5,380 nucleotides of DNA from positions 1-5,380 of the forward strand of contig WFUY01000109.1 of the NCBI GenBank assembly GCA_015484715.1. The letters are read 5' to 3'. Numbering within the stretch: position 1 is the stretch's first letter; every line of letters begins with the position of its first letter. The notes beneath the pieces are model-generated. The model saw only the letters and a list, made by a program, of their open reading frames with translations, did no database searches and was not told where the DNA came from. The DNA comes from Thermoflexales bacterium (GTDB lineage: Bacteria > Chloroflexota > Anaerolineae > S140-20). The position numbers and the translations under genes were made by a program. This document shows, piece by piece, positions 1-5,380 of this stretch.

Positions 1-543
1 CTGGTGGATGGGCCGCCCTTCTTCGAGACGGTCTTCGGCGCCGTGGCAGGGACGGCGTGGCAGGTGGTCGTCGCCACGGGCCGCTTCGATCCCCGGCAGC
101 TCCCCTCGCCCCCGCCCTCGGTGCGGCTGGAGCGTTGGGTGCCCGGTCGAGCCATGATCGCCCGCGCCGACGCGGTCCTCTTCCACGGCGGCTACGGCAC
201 GACGATGGAGGTGGTGGCCGCCGGGAAGCCCGCCGTCGTCGTCCCCTTCCACACGGAGCAGGAGGCCAACGGACGTCGGCTGGAGGCGGCCGGTGCTGCC
301 CGTGTCCTCCCCTATGCCCGTCCTCCCTACTGTCCCTTGGAGGGGCGGTGGCCCGGTGGCCGCTACGCGATGCTGATGGCTCCCACGCCTACTCTCTCCC
401 CTCAGGAGGTGCACGCGGCCCTGACCGCCGTCCTCCACGAACCCTCCTTTCGCCAGGCAGCCGCCCGATTGCAACGGGCGCTGTCCGGCTATGGCGGCCC
501 CGACCAGGCGGCCGATCTGGTCCTCTCTCTAACCGAACTCTAA
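1..543 (+). CDS. Family 1 glycosyltransferase, C-terminal part (5' end outside window)
   Basis: Enzymes of this GT-B fold family transfer a sugar from a nucleotide-sugar donor to a small acceptor such as a lipid, carotenoid, macrolide or other hydrophobic compound, usually in the cytosol or at the inner membrane face. Reading from base 1 the frame is open for 180 codons to TAA at 541-543. The diagnostic part is the donor-binding motif: FHGGYGTTMEV (from about base 181) followed by AAGKPAVVVPF and then E-Q-E-A-N (about 256-270). This matches the HGG-GT-E-GvP-P-EQ-N signature of UGT/MGT-type enzymes. The family is usually about 370-430 residues, so roughly the N-terminal half (acceptor domain) is missing because the window begins inside the gene; the GTG at 4 is not a credible start. 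Between the donor motif and the last helices lies a proline/glycine-rich stretch (about 310-390) that looks longer than usual. The acceptor cannot be predicted. A terminator-like hairpin follows the stop. The family call is firm; the substrate is unknown. Confidence 0.9.
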   Translation: MVDGPPFFETVFGAVAGTAWQVVVATGRFDPRQLPSPPPSVRLERWVPGRAMIARADAVLFHGGYGTTMEVVAAGKPAVVVPFHTEQEANGRRLEAAGAARVLPYARPPYCPLEGRWPGGRYAMLMAPTPTLSPQEVHAALTAVLHEPSFRQAAARLQRALSGYGGPDQAADLVLSLTEL

Positions 544-565
544 ACCCTTTCCTACCAGAATTTAA

Positions 566-593
566 TTCCATTTTTACCTTTTCGGGGGATAAT
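566..593 (+). promoter_or_regulatory. Weak sigma70-like promoter candidate in an AT-rich patch
   Basis: GATAAT at 588-593 matches the -10 consensus at five of six positions. The best upstream -35 candidate (TTCCAT, 566-571, spacing 16) matches poorly. The surrounding bases 541-600 contain only 21 G/C, in sharp contrast to the GC-rich coding sequence on both sides. If real, it would start a transcript near base 600 whose leader would contain the terminator-like hairpin at 597-621, which argues against a simple reading. No better candidate is visible between 622 and 780. Confidence 0.25.
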
Positions 594-596
594 TCA

Positions 597-621
597 AAGG
601 GAGCCCGCGTCAGGCTCTTTT
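597..621 (+). terminator. Probable Rho-independent terminator of the glycosyltransferase gene
   Basis: GAGCC at 601-605 pairs with GGCTC at 613-617 around a 7-base loop. The stem can be extended outward by two G-T wobbles and two A-T pairs (597-600 with 618-621). A run of four T follows the core stem at 618-621. It lies 53 bases past the stop codon, in a good position to end transcription of the upstream gene. The T tract is short (TTTTCCTG), so it could instead be only a leader hairpin if a promoter lies just upstream. Confidence 0.6.
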
Positions 622-658
622 CCTGTGCTTCTGGGTTTACGAGGCGGGCGGGTTGCGA

Positions 659-703
659 GGCTATCGGTGGAGATCGAGTCCAAAGCTCGACTCCACAACA
701 GCC
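659..703 (+). promoter_or_regulatory. Long imperfect hairpin in the leader of the large gene
   Basis: GTGGAG (667-672) pairs with CTCCAC (691-696). TCGAG (674-678) pairs with CTCGA (686-690). The result is an 11-base-pair stem with one bulged A (673) and a 7-base loop, TCCAAAG. Beyond a small internal loop, GGCT (659-662) can pair with AGCC (700-703). There is no T tract after it, so it is not a standard terminator, and I do not recognise a known riboswitch or tRNA core in it. A cis-acting RNA structure or a dyad operator are both possible. The pairing itself is directly visible; the function is not. Confidence 0.45.
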
Positions 704-729
704 GTCCCAGGACTGGCAGGTGTAGCGGA

Positions 730-748
730 CTTCCGGATCTACCGGGAG
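730..748 (+). promoter_or_regulatory. Small leader hairpin upstream of the ribosome binding site
   Basis: CTTCCGG (730-736) can pair with CCGGGAG (742-748), seven pairs including one G-T, around the 5-base loop ATCTA. It ends 33 bases before the Shine-Dalgarno site of the large gene. In GC-rich DNA a stem of this size may be chance. Confidence 0.25.
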
Positions 749-781
749 CCTTGAGGAAGGGTGGGATGTTGTGGTGATCCC

Positions 782-786
782 AGGAG
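782..786 (+). promoter_or_regulatory. Shine-Dalgarno site that fixes the start of the large gene
   Basis: AGGAG at 782-786 lies 7 bases before the ATG at 794, close to ideal spacing. The nearest in-frame stop upstream is TGA at 752-754, leaving GTG at 761 as the only other in-frame start. That start would put about eleven mostly polar residues ahead of the signal peptide, so the ATG is preferred. Confidence 0.8.
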
Positions 787-793
787 AGAGCAG

Positions 794-898
794 ATGAAGG
801 ATGGCGTCTTGGTTTCCCATGTTCGACGGGTGGTGTTGTTGGCAGTTCCCTGTCTGCTGGCCCTGTTCGGCTTCGTCCTGGTGACGGTCGCCTTCGCC
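794..898 (+). other. Type I signal peptide, residues 1-35
   Basis: A short N-region ending in His-Val-Arg-Arg (9-12) is followed by about 20 hydrophobic residues (13-34, rich in V, L, A, F) and ends Ala-Phe-Ala before Glu36, a standard A-x-A cleavage site. Cys20 sits mid-segment after V-P, which does not fit a lipoprotein box. This predicts Sec-dependent export. Confidence 0.85.
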
Positions 899-3800
899 GA
901 GGGGGGGACGATAGACCCGCGCCAGGGCGAGGAGGACCTGCGGGTGATCGGTGTGAGCCTCCGGGGGTGGCTGGGCCAGATGACGGCCGCCGGCGACATC
1001 AACGGCGATGGCTACGATGACCTGATCCTGGGCGCGGCCGGCGTGGACTACAACGGTCGGGCCGATGCCGGCGCCGTCTACGTGATGACCAGCACCGCCG
1101 CCCTCTCCGGTGCGATGACGGCCAACGATGCCCTGTGGACCATCTACGGGGCTGCCGGTGGGGGGGCGAATCACCTCGGTGATCTCCTGGGCCACGCCCT
1201 GGCCGCCGGCGACGTCAACAACGACGGCTACGACGATCTCATCATCGGGGCCGATGGCGTCAACCACGGGGGGCAGTACGACGTGGGCGCCGTCTACGTC
1301 TTCCTGGGCCACAACGGCTCCTTCCCTGTGACGGTCACCGACCTGCGCTATGACGTGGCCGACATCACGGTGCTGGGCGAGTTTGCCTACGGCCGGCTGG
1401 GCCGTTCCGTGGCCAGCGGCGACGTCAACAACGACGGCTACGACGACATCATCATCGGGGCTTATCGGGCGGATCCGGGTGCTCGGGATGACGCCGGCGC
1501 CGTCTACGTCATCCTGGGCCGGGCAACCTTCACGCGCGGCACGCCCATCACCTTCGACCTGACCATCACCAACGCCGACCTGACCATCCTGGGCGACGAT
1601 GACGGCGACCGGCTGGGCCGCTCCGTCGCCAGCGGCGATGTCAACAACGACGGCTACGGTGACATCATCATTGGGGCTTATCAAGCCGACCGCACCGCGA
1701 CCATCACGAACACCGGCAAGACCTACGTCCTCTACGGCGGGAGCAGCATCACCTGGACGGCGCCGACGACGGTGGACCTGAGCGTGAGCAGCGCCGACCT
1801 GACGCTGATCGGCATGGATAAGGAAGATCAGGCCGGCTTCTACGTGAGCAGCGGCGACCTCAACAGCGATGGCTACGACGACCTGCTGATCACCGCCTAT
1901 CAGGCCGATCCCTTCGGACGGGACGAGGCGGGCGAGGCCTACGTTGTCTACGGCAGCGCCGGCCTGACGGGAACCCGCTACCTCTCCGTGGAGGCCGATG
2001 TGACCATCTACGGGGCGGCGGCCGGCGACCGGCTGGGGCGCTCCGTGACCAGCGGCGACTTCAACGGCGACGGCTACGACGACCTGCTCCTCGGGGCCTC
2101 CCGCGCCGACCGCAGCGCCACCATCACGGACACGGGCAAGGCTTACCTCTTCTACGGCGGGCCAACCCTGGGGATCACAGTAGACCTGGCTACGACCCAG
2201 GCGGACCTCACCATCATCGGGGAGGATGGGTGCAACGGGGCCTGTCAGTACACCGGGAGCTCCAGCGAACTGACCATCGGCGACGAAGCCGGCCGCTCTA
2301 CCTCGGCGGGCGATCTCAACGGGGATGGGGTGGCCGACCTGCTGATCGGGGCGCTGGGGTACGACTTCGTCAGCGGCACCGAGGTCATCACCGATGCCGG
2401 CATCGCCTACGGCATCTTCGGCGATCCGGCTTCCTCCCTGAGCCTGACCCCCGACTCCGAGGCCATCCTGGCCGGCGAGACCGTCACCTACGCCACCTGG
2501 GCCCACAACCGCTTTGGCTCCTGGGAGGTGACGGCCAACGCGGCCTACACCAGCCCGGCCGCCGCCGGCGGGGTCTGGAGCGGGAACGTCTACACCAGCC
2601 AGAACCCCGGCACCTGGACCATCACCTCCACCTGGGGCGGGCTGACGGGCACGGCGACCCTCTACGTCAACGACCCGTCCATCACCGCTGTGCGCATCGA
2701 GGACGCGGCCAGCGGGGGCAGCGAGGTCGCCAGCGCCGTCATCACCGCCGGCCATCCCTTCACCCCCGTCTACGCCATCGCCTACTCCGGCACAAGCCGG
2801 CTGGGGACGGTGAACGCGGTCTGGAGCGGGACCGGGGTGCTGGCCGGCCACCTGACGCCTAGCGGTGGGATCAGCACCACCTTCACCGTCACCCGGGCCG
2901 GGACGGGCCGGATCGTCGCCCGGGTTGGCAGCGCCGTCACCGACACCACCGGCATCATCACCGTCACGCCGGACGTGCTGGCCAGCGTCGTCGTCAGCCC
3001 CGGCGCGGCCACCCTCCAGCCGGGGCAGAGCTACACCTTCACCGCCCAGGGGTATGACCAGTACGGCAACCCCATCAGCGGCATCACCTACACCTGGAGC
3101 GTGGTCAACGGCGGCGGGACCGTTGACGCTCAAGGCCGCTTCACGGCCGGCAACGCCGACGGCGTCTACACCGACACCGTCGTCGCCACCGCCCAGGGGG
3201 TTAGCGGCACGGCCTCCATCACGGTGGTCAACGTTGCCCCCACAGCCGTCATCAGCGGCCCCACCGGTGGCGACGAGGGTCAGTCCCTCACCTTCGACGG
3301 CAGCGGCTCCAGCGATCCCAACGGAGACCCACTGAGCTATGCCTGGGACTTCGGCTACAGCGGCAGCTTCGTCACCGACACCACGGGGGTCACCGCTACC
3401 CACACCTACCCGGACGACGGGACCTACACCGTTGCTCTTCGGGTGACCGACAACGACGGAGCCACCGACCTGGTGACCCAGACGGTGACGGTCAACAACC
3501 TGGCCCCGGTGATCAGCAGCGTGGTCAACGGCGGGCCGGTGGACGAGGGCAATCCCGTCACCGTCACCGTGACCGCCTCCGACGTGGCCTCCGACACGCT
3601 GAGCTACGAGTTCGACTGCAACAACGACGGCAGCTACGAGGTCGGTCCCCAGGCCGGCAACGCGGCCCAGTGCACCTTCGGCGACGACACCGGTGGCCCC
3701 TTCACGGTGGCGGTCCGGGTCGGCGACGAGGATGGTGGGCAGTCCACCGGCACCACGGTGGTGACCGTCAACAACCTGCCGCCGGCCAACGCGAGCGCGG

Positions 3801-5380
3801 GTGGACCCTACAGCGGCGATGAGGGCAGCGCCATCGCCTTCAGCGGCAGTGCCACCGATGTGCCGGCCGATACCCTGACCTACGCCTGGGACTTCGACTA
3901 CGGCGGCAGCTTCGTCACCGACACCACGGGGGTCACCGCCACCCACATCTACCCGGACAACGGGGTCTACACCGTCGCCCTGCGGGTGACCGACGACGAT
4001 GGCGGTTCGAGCGGCGTCGTCACGGCGACGGTCACGGTGAGCAACGTGGTCCCCACGGTGGATGCCGGGGCGGATCGGGTGGTGGATGAGGGAACGACGG
4101 TCGCCTTCACCGGGACCTTCACCGATCCGGGCACCGCCGATACCCACACCATCGGCTGGTCCTTTGGCGACGGAGGGACGGCCACCGGGGTCCTGACCCC
4201 CACCCACCTCTACCCGACCGATGGCACCTTCACCGTCACCCTGGTGGTGACCGACGACGACGGCGGGGTGGGGCAGGACGCTCTGCTGGTCACGGTGCGC
4301 AACGTCACCCCCACGGCGGTCATCACCGGCTCACCCCACTCCGCCGCCGAGAACGAGACCATCCTCTTCGACGGCTCCTTCTCCACCGATCCGGGCAACG
4401 ACATCGTGAGCTACGAGTGGGACTGGGACTACACGGGCACCTTCGTCGCCGATGCCACCGGGGCGACGGCCACCCACGCCTGGCCGGTCAGCGGGACCTA
4501 CACCGTGGCGCTACGGGTGAGCGATGACGATGGAGCCTGGGACATCGTGACGGGGCTGGTCTACATCGGCAACACCCCGCCGACGGCGAAGGGTGGCGGC
4601 CCTTACAGCGGCTCCGAGGGGGTGGCGCTGCCGGTGGATGGCTCCGCGTCCACCGATCCCGGCGGCGACATCGTGAGCTACGAGTGGGATTGGGACTACA
4701 CGGGCACCTTCGTCGCCGATGCGATGGGGATCACCGCCACCCACACCTGGGGGGACAACGGCACCTACACGGTGGCGCTGCGGGTGACCGATGACAACGG
4801 GGCCTGGTCTGTGGACCTGGTGACGGTGAGCATCACCAACGTGGCCCCCGTGGCGGAGGCGGGCGGTCCCTACTACACCACCGTCGGCGAGGTGATCACG
4901 CTGACCGGCAGCGCGACCGATGTGCCCTCCGATACCCTGGCCTTCTCCTGGGACCTGAACAACGACTGGACGATGGGCGTCCAGGATGGCGATCCCCGCT
5001 TCGAGGCCAAGGGGCCGTCGGTCCCCTTCAGCAGCACTGTGCCGGGGGTCTACACCGTCACGCTGCGGGTGGAGGACGACGACGGCGGCATAGGGTACGA
5101 TCAGACGACGGTGACGGTCTCGGCCGGTGGGTCCGAGTCCCCCGCCGCCTTCGAGGTCTTGCTTCCCTCTAAGGGGTACGTGGGCCAGCCCTTCACCGCC
5201 ACCGTCCGGGCCTTGGACAACAGCGGTGTCCTATTGACCGGCTTCAGCGGTCCGGTCAGCCTGACCACCCCCGACGGCGGCACGATCACGCCGACCAACG
5301 TGACGCTGGCCGGCGGCGTCTGGCAAGGCTGGTTGACCCTCACGGCCGGCGGGCCGGGGCGGCGGGTCGTCGTCAGCGAC
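794..5380 (+). CDS. Giant secreted multidomain protein: FG-GAP beta-propeller, Ig-like domains and PKD array (3' end outside window)
   Basis: The frame is open for 1529 codons from ATG at 794 to the window edge with no stop. Domain order by residue: signal peptide 1-35; seven FG-GAP propeller repeats about 48-546; three bacterial Ig-like domains 547-627, 628-727 and 728-813; seven PKD domains 814-902, 903-994, 995-1084, 1085-1170, 1171-1260, 1261-1349 and 1350-1444; start of a further Ig/filamin-like domain 1445-1529. FG-GAP propellers are the ligand-binding head of integrin alpha chains, while PKD and Ig modules act as stalk or spacer domains in bacterial surface proteins. I infer an extracellular, calcium-stabilised adhesin or structural envelope protein with the propeller displayed near the N-terminus. 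No hydrolase or protease motif is seen. After signal removal only four cysteines remain, in two close pairs (480/484 and 942/960). The C-terminal anchoring or sorting signal is not in the window. The leader holds hairpins, and a likely terminator separates it from the upstream gene. The architecture call is firm; the ligand and role are unknown. Confidence 0.93.
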   Translation, partial: MKDGVLVSHVRRVVLLAVPCLLALFGFVLVTVAFAEGGTIDPRQGEEDLRVIGVSLRGWLGQMTAAGDINGDGYDDLILGAAGVDYNGRADAGAVYVMTSTAALSGAMTANDALWTIYGAAGGGANHLGDLLGHALAAGDVNNDGYDDLIIGADGVNHGGQYDVGAVYVFLGHNGSFPVTVTDLRYDVADITVLGEFAYGRLGRSVASGDVNNDGYDDIIIGAYRADPGARDDAGAVYVILGRATFTRGTPITFDLTITNADLTILGDDDGDRLGRSVASGDVNNDGYGDIIIGAYQADRTATITNTGKTYVLYGGSSITWTAPTTVDLSVSSADLTLIGMDKEDQAGFYVSSGDLNSDGYDDLLITAYQADPFGRDEAGEAYVVYGSAGLTGTRYLSVEADVTIYGAAAGDRLGRSVTSGDFNGDGYDDLLLGASRADRSATITDTGKAYLFYGGPTLGITVDLATTQADLTIIGEDGCNGACQYTGSSSELTIGDEAGRSTSAGDLNGDGVADLLIGALGYDFVSGTEVITDAGIAYGIFGDPASSLSLTPDSEAILAGETVTYATWAHNRFGSWEVTANAAYTSPAAAGGVWSGNVYTSQNPGTWTITSTWGGLTGTATLYVNDPSITAVRIEDAASGGSEVASAVITAGHPFTPVYAIAYSGTSRLGTVNAVWSGTGVLAGHLTPSGGISTTFTVTRAGTGRIVARVGSAVTDTTGIITVTPDVLASVVVSPGAATLQPGQSYTFTAQGYDQYGNPISGITYTWSVVNGGGTVDAQGRFTAGNADGVYTDTVVATAQGVSGTASITVVNVAPTAVISGPTGGDEGQSLTFDGSGSSDPNGDPLSYAWDFGYSGSFVTDTTGVTATHTYPDDGTYTVALRVTDNDGATDLVTQTVTVNNLAPVISSVVNGGPVDEGNPVTVTVTASDVASDTLSYEFDCNNDGSYEVGPQAGNAAQCTFGDDTGGPFTVAVRVGDEDGGQSTGTTVVTVNNLPPANASAGGPYSGDEGSAIAFSGSATDVPADTLTYAWDFDYGGSFVTDTTGVTATHIYPDNGVYTVALRVTDDDGGSSGVVTATVTVSNVVPTVDAGADRVVDEGTTVAFTGTFTDPGTADTHTIGWSFGDGGTATGVLTPTHLYPTDGTFTVTLVVTDDDGGVGQDALLVTVRNVTPTAVITGSPHSAAENETILFDGSFSTDPGNDIVSYEWDWDYTGTFVADATGATATHAWPVSGTYTVALRVSDDDGAWDIVTGLVYIGNTPPTAKGGGPYSGSEGVALPVDGSASTDPGGDIVSYEWDWDYTGTFVADAMGITATHTWGDNGTYTVALRVTDDNGAWSVDLVTVSITNVAPVAEAGGPYYTTVGEVITLTGSATDVPSDTLAFSWDLNNDWTMGVQDGDPRFEAKGPSVPFSSTVPGVYTVTLRVEDDDGGIGYDQTTVTVSAGGSESPAAFEVLLPSKGYVGQPFTATVRALDNSGVLLTGFSGPVSLTTPDGGTITPTNVTLAGGVWQGWLTLTAGGPGRRVVVSD
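935..2431 (+). repeat. Seven FG-GAP repeats forming one predicted beta-propeller
   Basis: Repeats begin near bases 935, 1130, 1361, 1577, 1796, 1997 and 2204. From the second onward most open with a D-x-T-I-x-G strand. The calcium loop D-x-N-x-D-G-x-x-D starts at residues 68, 140, 210, 282, 355, 422 and 507, giving spacings of 72, 70, 72, 73, 67 and 85. All four Asp/Asn ligand positions are kept in all seven. After the loop comes LIIGA or a variant, except repeat 5, which has T in place of G (LLITA). The last strand reads like AGAVYVILG. Repeat 7 is longer because it carries an insert with Cys480 and Cys484 ahead of its loop. Seven repeats is the full number for one integrin-type propeller, so this domain looks complete. 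The fold is inferred from the family. Confidence 0.92.
2432..3232 (+). other. Three bacterial Ig-like domains, residues 547-813
   Basis: Domain A (2432-2674) has the pattern ILAGETVTY, then VWSGNVYTS, then GTWTITSTWGGLTGTATLYV, an Ig-like module common in secreted bacterial proteins. Domain B (2675-2974) is a more divergent relative that keeps a VWSG strand. Domain C (2975-3232) fits the Big_2/invasin-like pattern: a V-V-V-S-P-G start, LQPGQSYTFTAQG, D-x-Y-G-N-P-I, TWSVVNGG, G-R-F-T-A and a final T-A-S-I-T-V strand. They probably form a rigid stalk joining the propeller to the PKD array. Exact borders are estimates, and B is the least certain. Confidence 0.75.
3361..3396 (+). repeat. 36-base exact direct repeat, copy 1 (PKD unit 1)
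   Basis: Identical to 3904-3939 over all 36 bases. Similarity continues past the repeat with scattered mismatches to about 3420. It encodes the GSFVTDTTGVTA segment. Confidence 0.9.
3904..3939 (+). repeat. 36-base exact direct repeat, copy 2 (PKD unit 3)
   Basis: Second copy of 3361-3396, 543 bases downstream, with a quite different PKD unit in between. Confidence 0.9.
4399..4455 (+). repeat. 57-base direct repeat, copy 1 (PKD unit 5)
   Basis: Matches 4666-4722 at 56 of 57 bases; the one difference (C at 4423, T at 4690) is a silent Asp codon change. It encodes the DIVSYEWDWDYTGTFVADA segment. Confidence 0.9.
4666..4722 (+). repeat. 57-base direct repeat, copy 2 (PKD unit 6)
   Basis: Second copy of 4399-4455 at an offset of 267 bases, exactly 89 codons, so it is in register with the PKD unit length. 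Confidence 0.9.
5126..5380 (+). other. Start of a further Ig/filamin-like domain, residues 1445-1529 (cut by window edge)
   Basis: After the last PKD unit the sequence changes to a linker (GGSESPAAFEV), then YVGQPFTATVRALDNSG, TGFSGPVSLTT, and G-V-W-Q-G-W-L-T-L. This pattern resembles Ig-like modules with the strand order PFTVTVxALDxxG, GFxGxVxL, GxWxGxxTL. It is still open at the window edge. It may be followed by more modules or a cell-surface anchor. Confidence 0.6.

Larger units (their letters stand above)
3233..5125 (+). repeat. Tandem array of seven PKD domains, residues 814-1444
   Basis: Units run 3233-3499, 3500-3775, 3776-4045, 4046-4303, 4304-4573, 4574-4840 and 4841-5125, each 86-95 residues. 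Each starts with a Pro-containing linker (APTA, PPAN, APVA and similar), mostly after V-x-N. Each then has a D-E-G-like turn, a Y-x-W-D strand, and the hallmark end H-x-Y-x-x-x-G-x-Y-T-V-x-L-x-V-x-D-x-D-G or a close variant. Only unit 4 has the classical F-G-D-G turn. Units 1, 3, 5 and 6 have W-D-F/W-x-Y-x-G with an insert of about 8 residues, and units 2 and 7 have a D-x-N-N-D turn. PKD modules are beta-sandwiches used as spacers or for protein and polysaccharide contacts; here I infer a stalk. Confidence 0.92.

Noticed and set aside
630..720. Possible tRNA or known riboswitch in the spacer
   Set aside because: No T-loop consensus or cloverleaf and no recognisable conserved riboswitch core; only stem-loops are visible.
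57..725. Open + strand frame overlapping the glycosyltransferase and spacer
   Set aside because: Its product is an arginine/proline-rich out-of-frame shadow. The frame from base 1 carries the recognisable donor-binding motif.
766..777. Three-codon mini-frame (Met-Leu-Trp, stop) after an AGGA at 754-757, just ahead of the large gene
   Set aside because: It could in principle be a leader peptide, but such tiny frames are common by chance and nothing else supports attenuation here.
761..793. GTG at 761 as an alternative in-frame start for the large gene
   Set aside because: It would add eleven residues, including two cysteines and several charges, ahead of the signal peptide, whereas the ATG at 794 has a well-spaced AGGAG.
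2230..2862. Arg/His-rich + strand open frame inside the large gene
   Set aside because: Out-of-frame reading of the blade 7 and Ig-like region with biased low-complexity composition and no ribosome site of note.
389..4207. Very long antisense open frame (1272 codons) on the - strand
   Set aside because: It lies opposite the large + strand gene and the end of the glycosyltransferase. Its product is a low-complexity V/A/G/D/R string that mirrors the FG-GAP and PKD codons. The + strand reading has a signal peptide, a ribosome site and recognised domains. High GC content and repeated codons explain the lack of stops.

Overview
This GC-rich window holds two protein-coding regions on the + strand, both cut by the window edges, separated by a 250-base spacer. 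Positions 1-543 are the C-terminal part of a family 1 (UGT/macrolide-type) glycosyltransferase. Positions 794-5380 are the first 1529 codons of a very large secreted protein that runs off the right edge with no stop codon.

The large protein has a clear modular order. A type I signal peptide (residues 1-35) is followed by seven FG-GAP repeats (about 48-546), which is the number needed to close one integrin-alpha-like beta-propeller. All seven keep an intact D-x-N-x-D-G-x-x-D calcium loop. Next come three bacterial Ig-like domains (547-813), seven PKD domains in tandem (814-1444), and the start of another Ig/filamin-like domain (1445-1529). This is the layout of a calcium-stabilised surface adhesin or cell-envelope protein. 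No enzymatic domain is visible, and the C-terminal anchor lies outside the window.

The spacer (544-793) starts with an AT-rich patch (21 G/C in the 60 bases 541-600). It then holds a probable Rho-independent terminator for the glycosyltransferase (597-621), a long imperfect hairpin (659-703), a smaller hairpin (730-748) and a good Shine-Dalgarno site (782-786) for the large gene. The terminator suggests that the two genes are separate transcription units, so there is no strong reason to link their functions.

The organism is probably a free-living, GC-rich bacterium with an extracellular protein repertoire rich in FG-GAP, PKD and Ig modules. Such proteins are common in Chloroflexota and also occur in Planctomycetota and Actinomycetota. 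Chloroflexota is my preferred guess, from the style of the repeats, at low confidence. I see no RNA genes, mobile elements, CRISPR arrays or defence-type genes. The most informative features are the internal repeat history of the large gene (recently copied and mosaic PKD units) and its structured leader. I did not find an undescribed multi-gene system.
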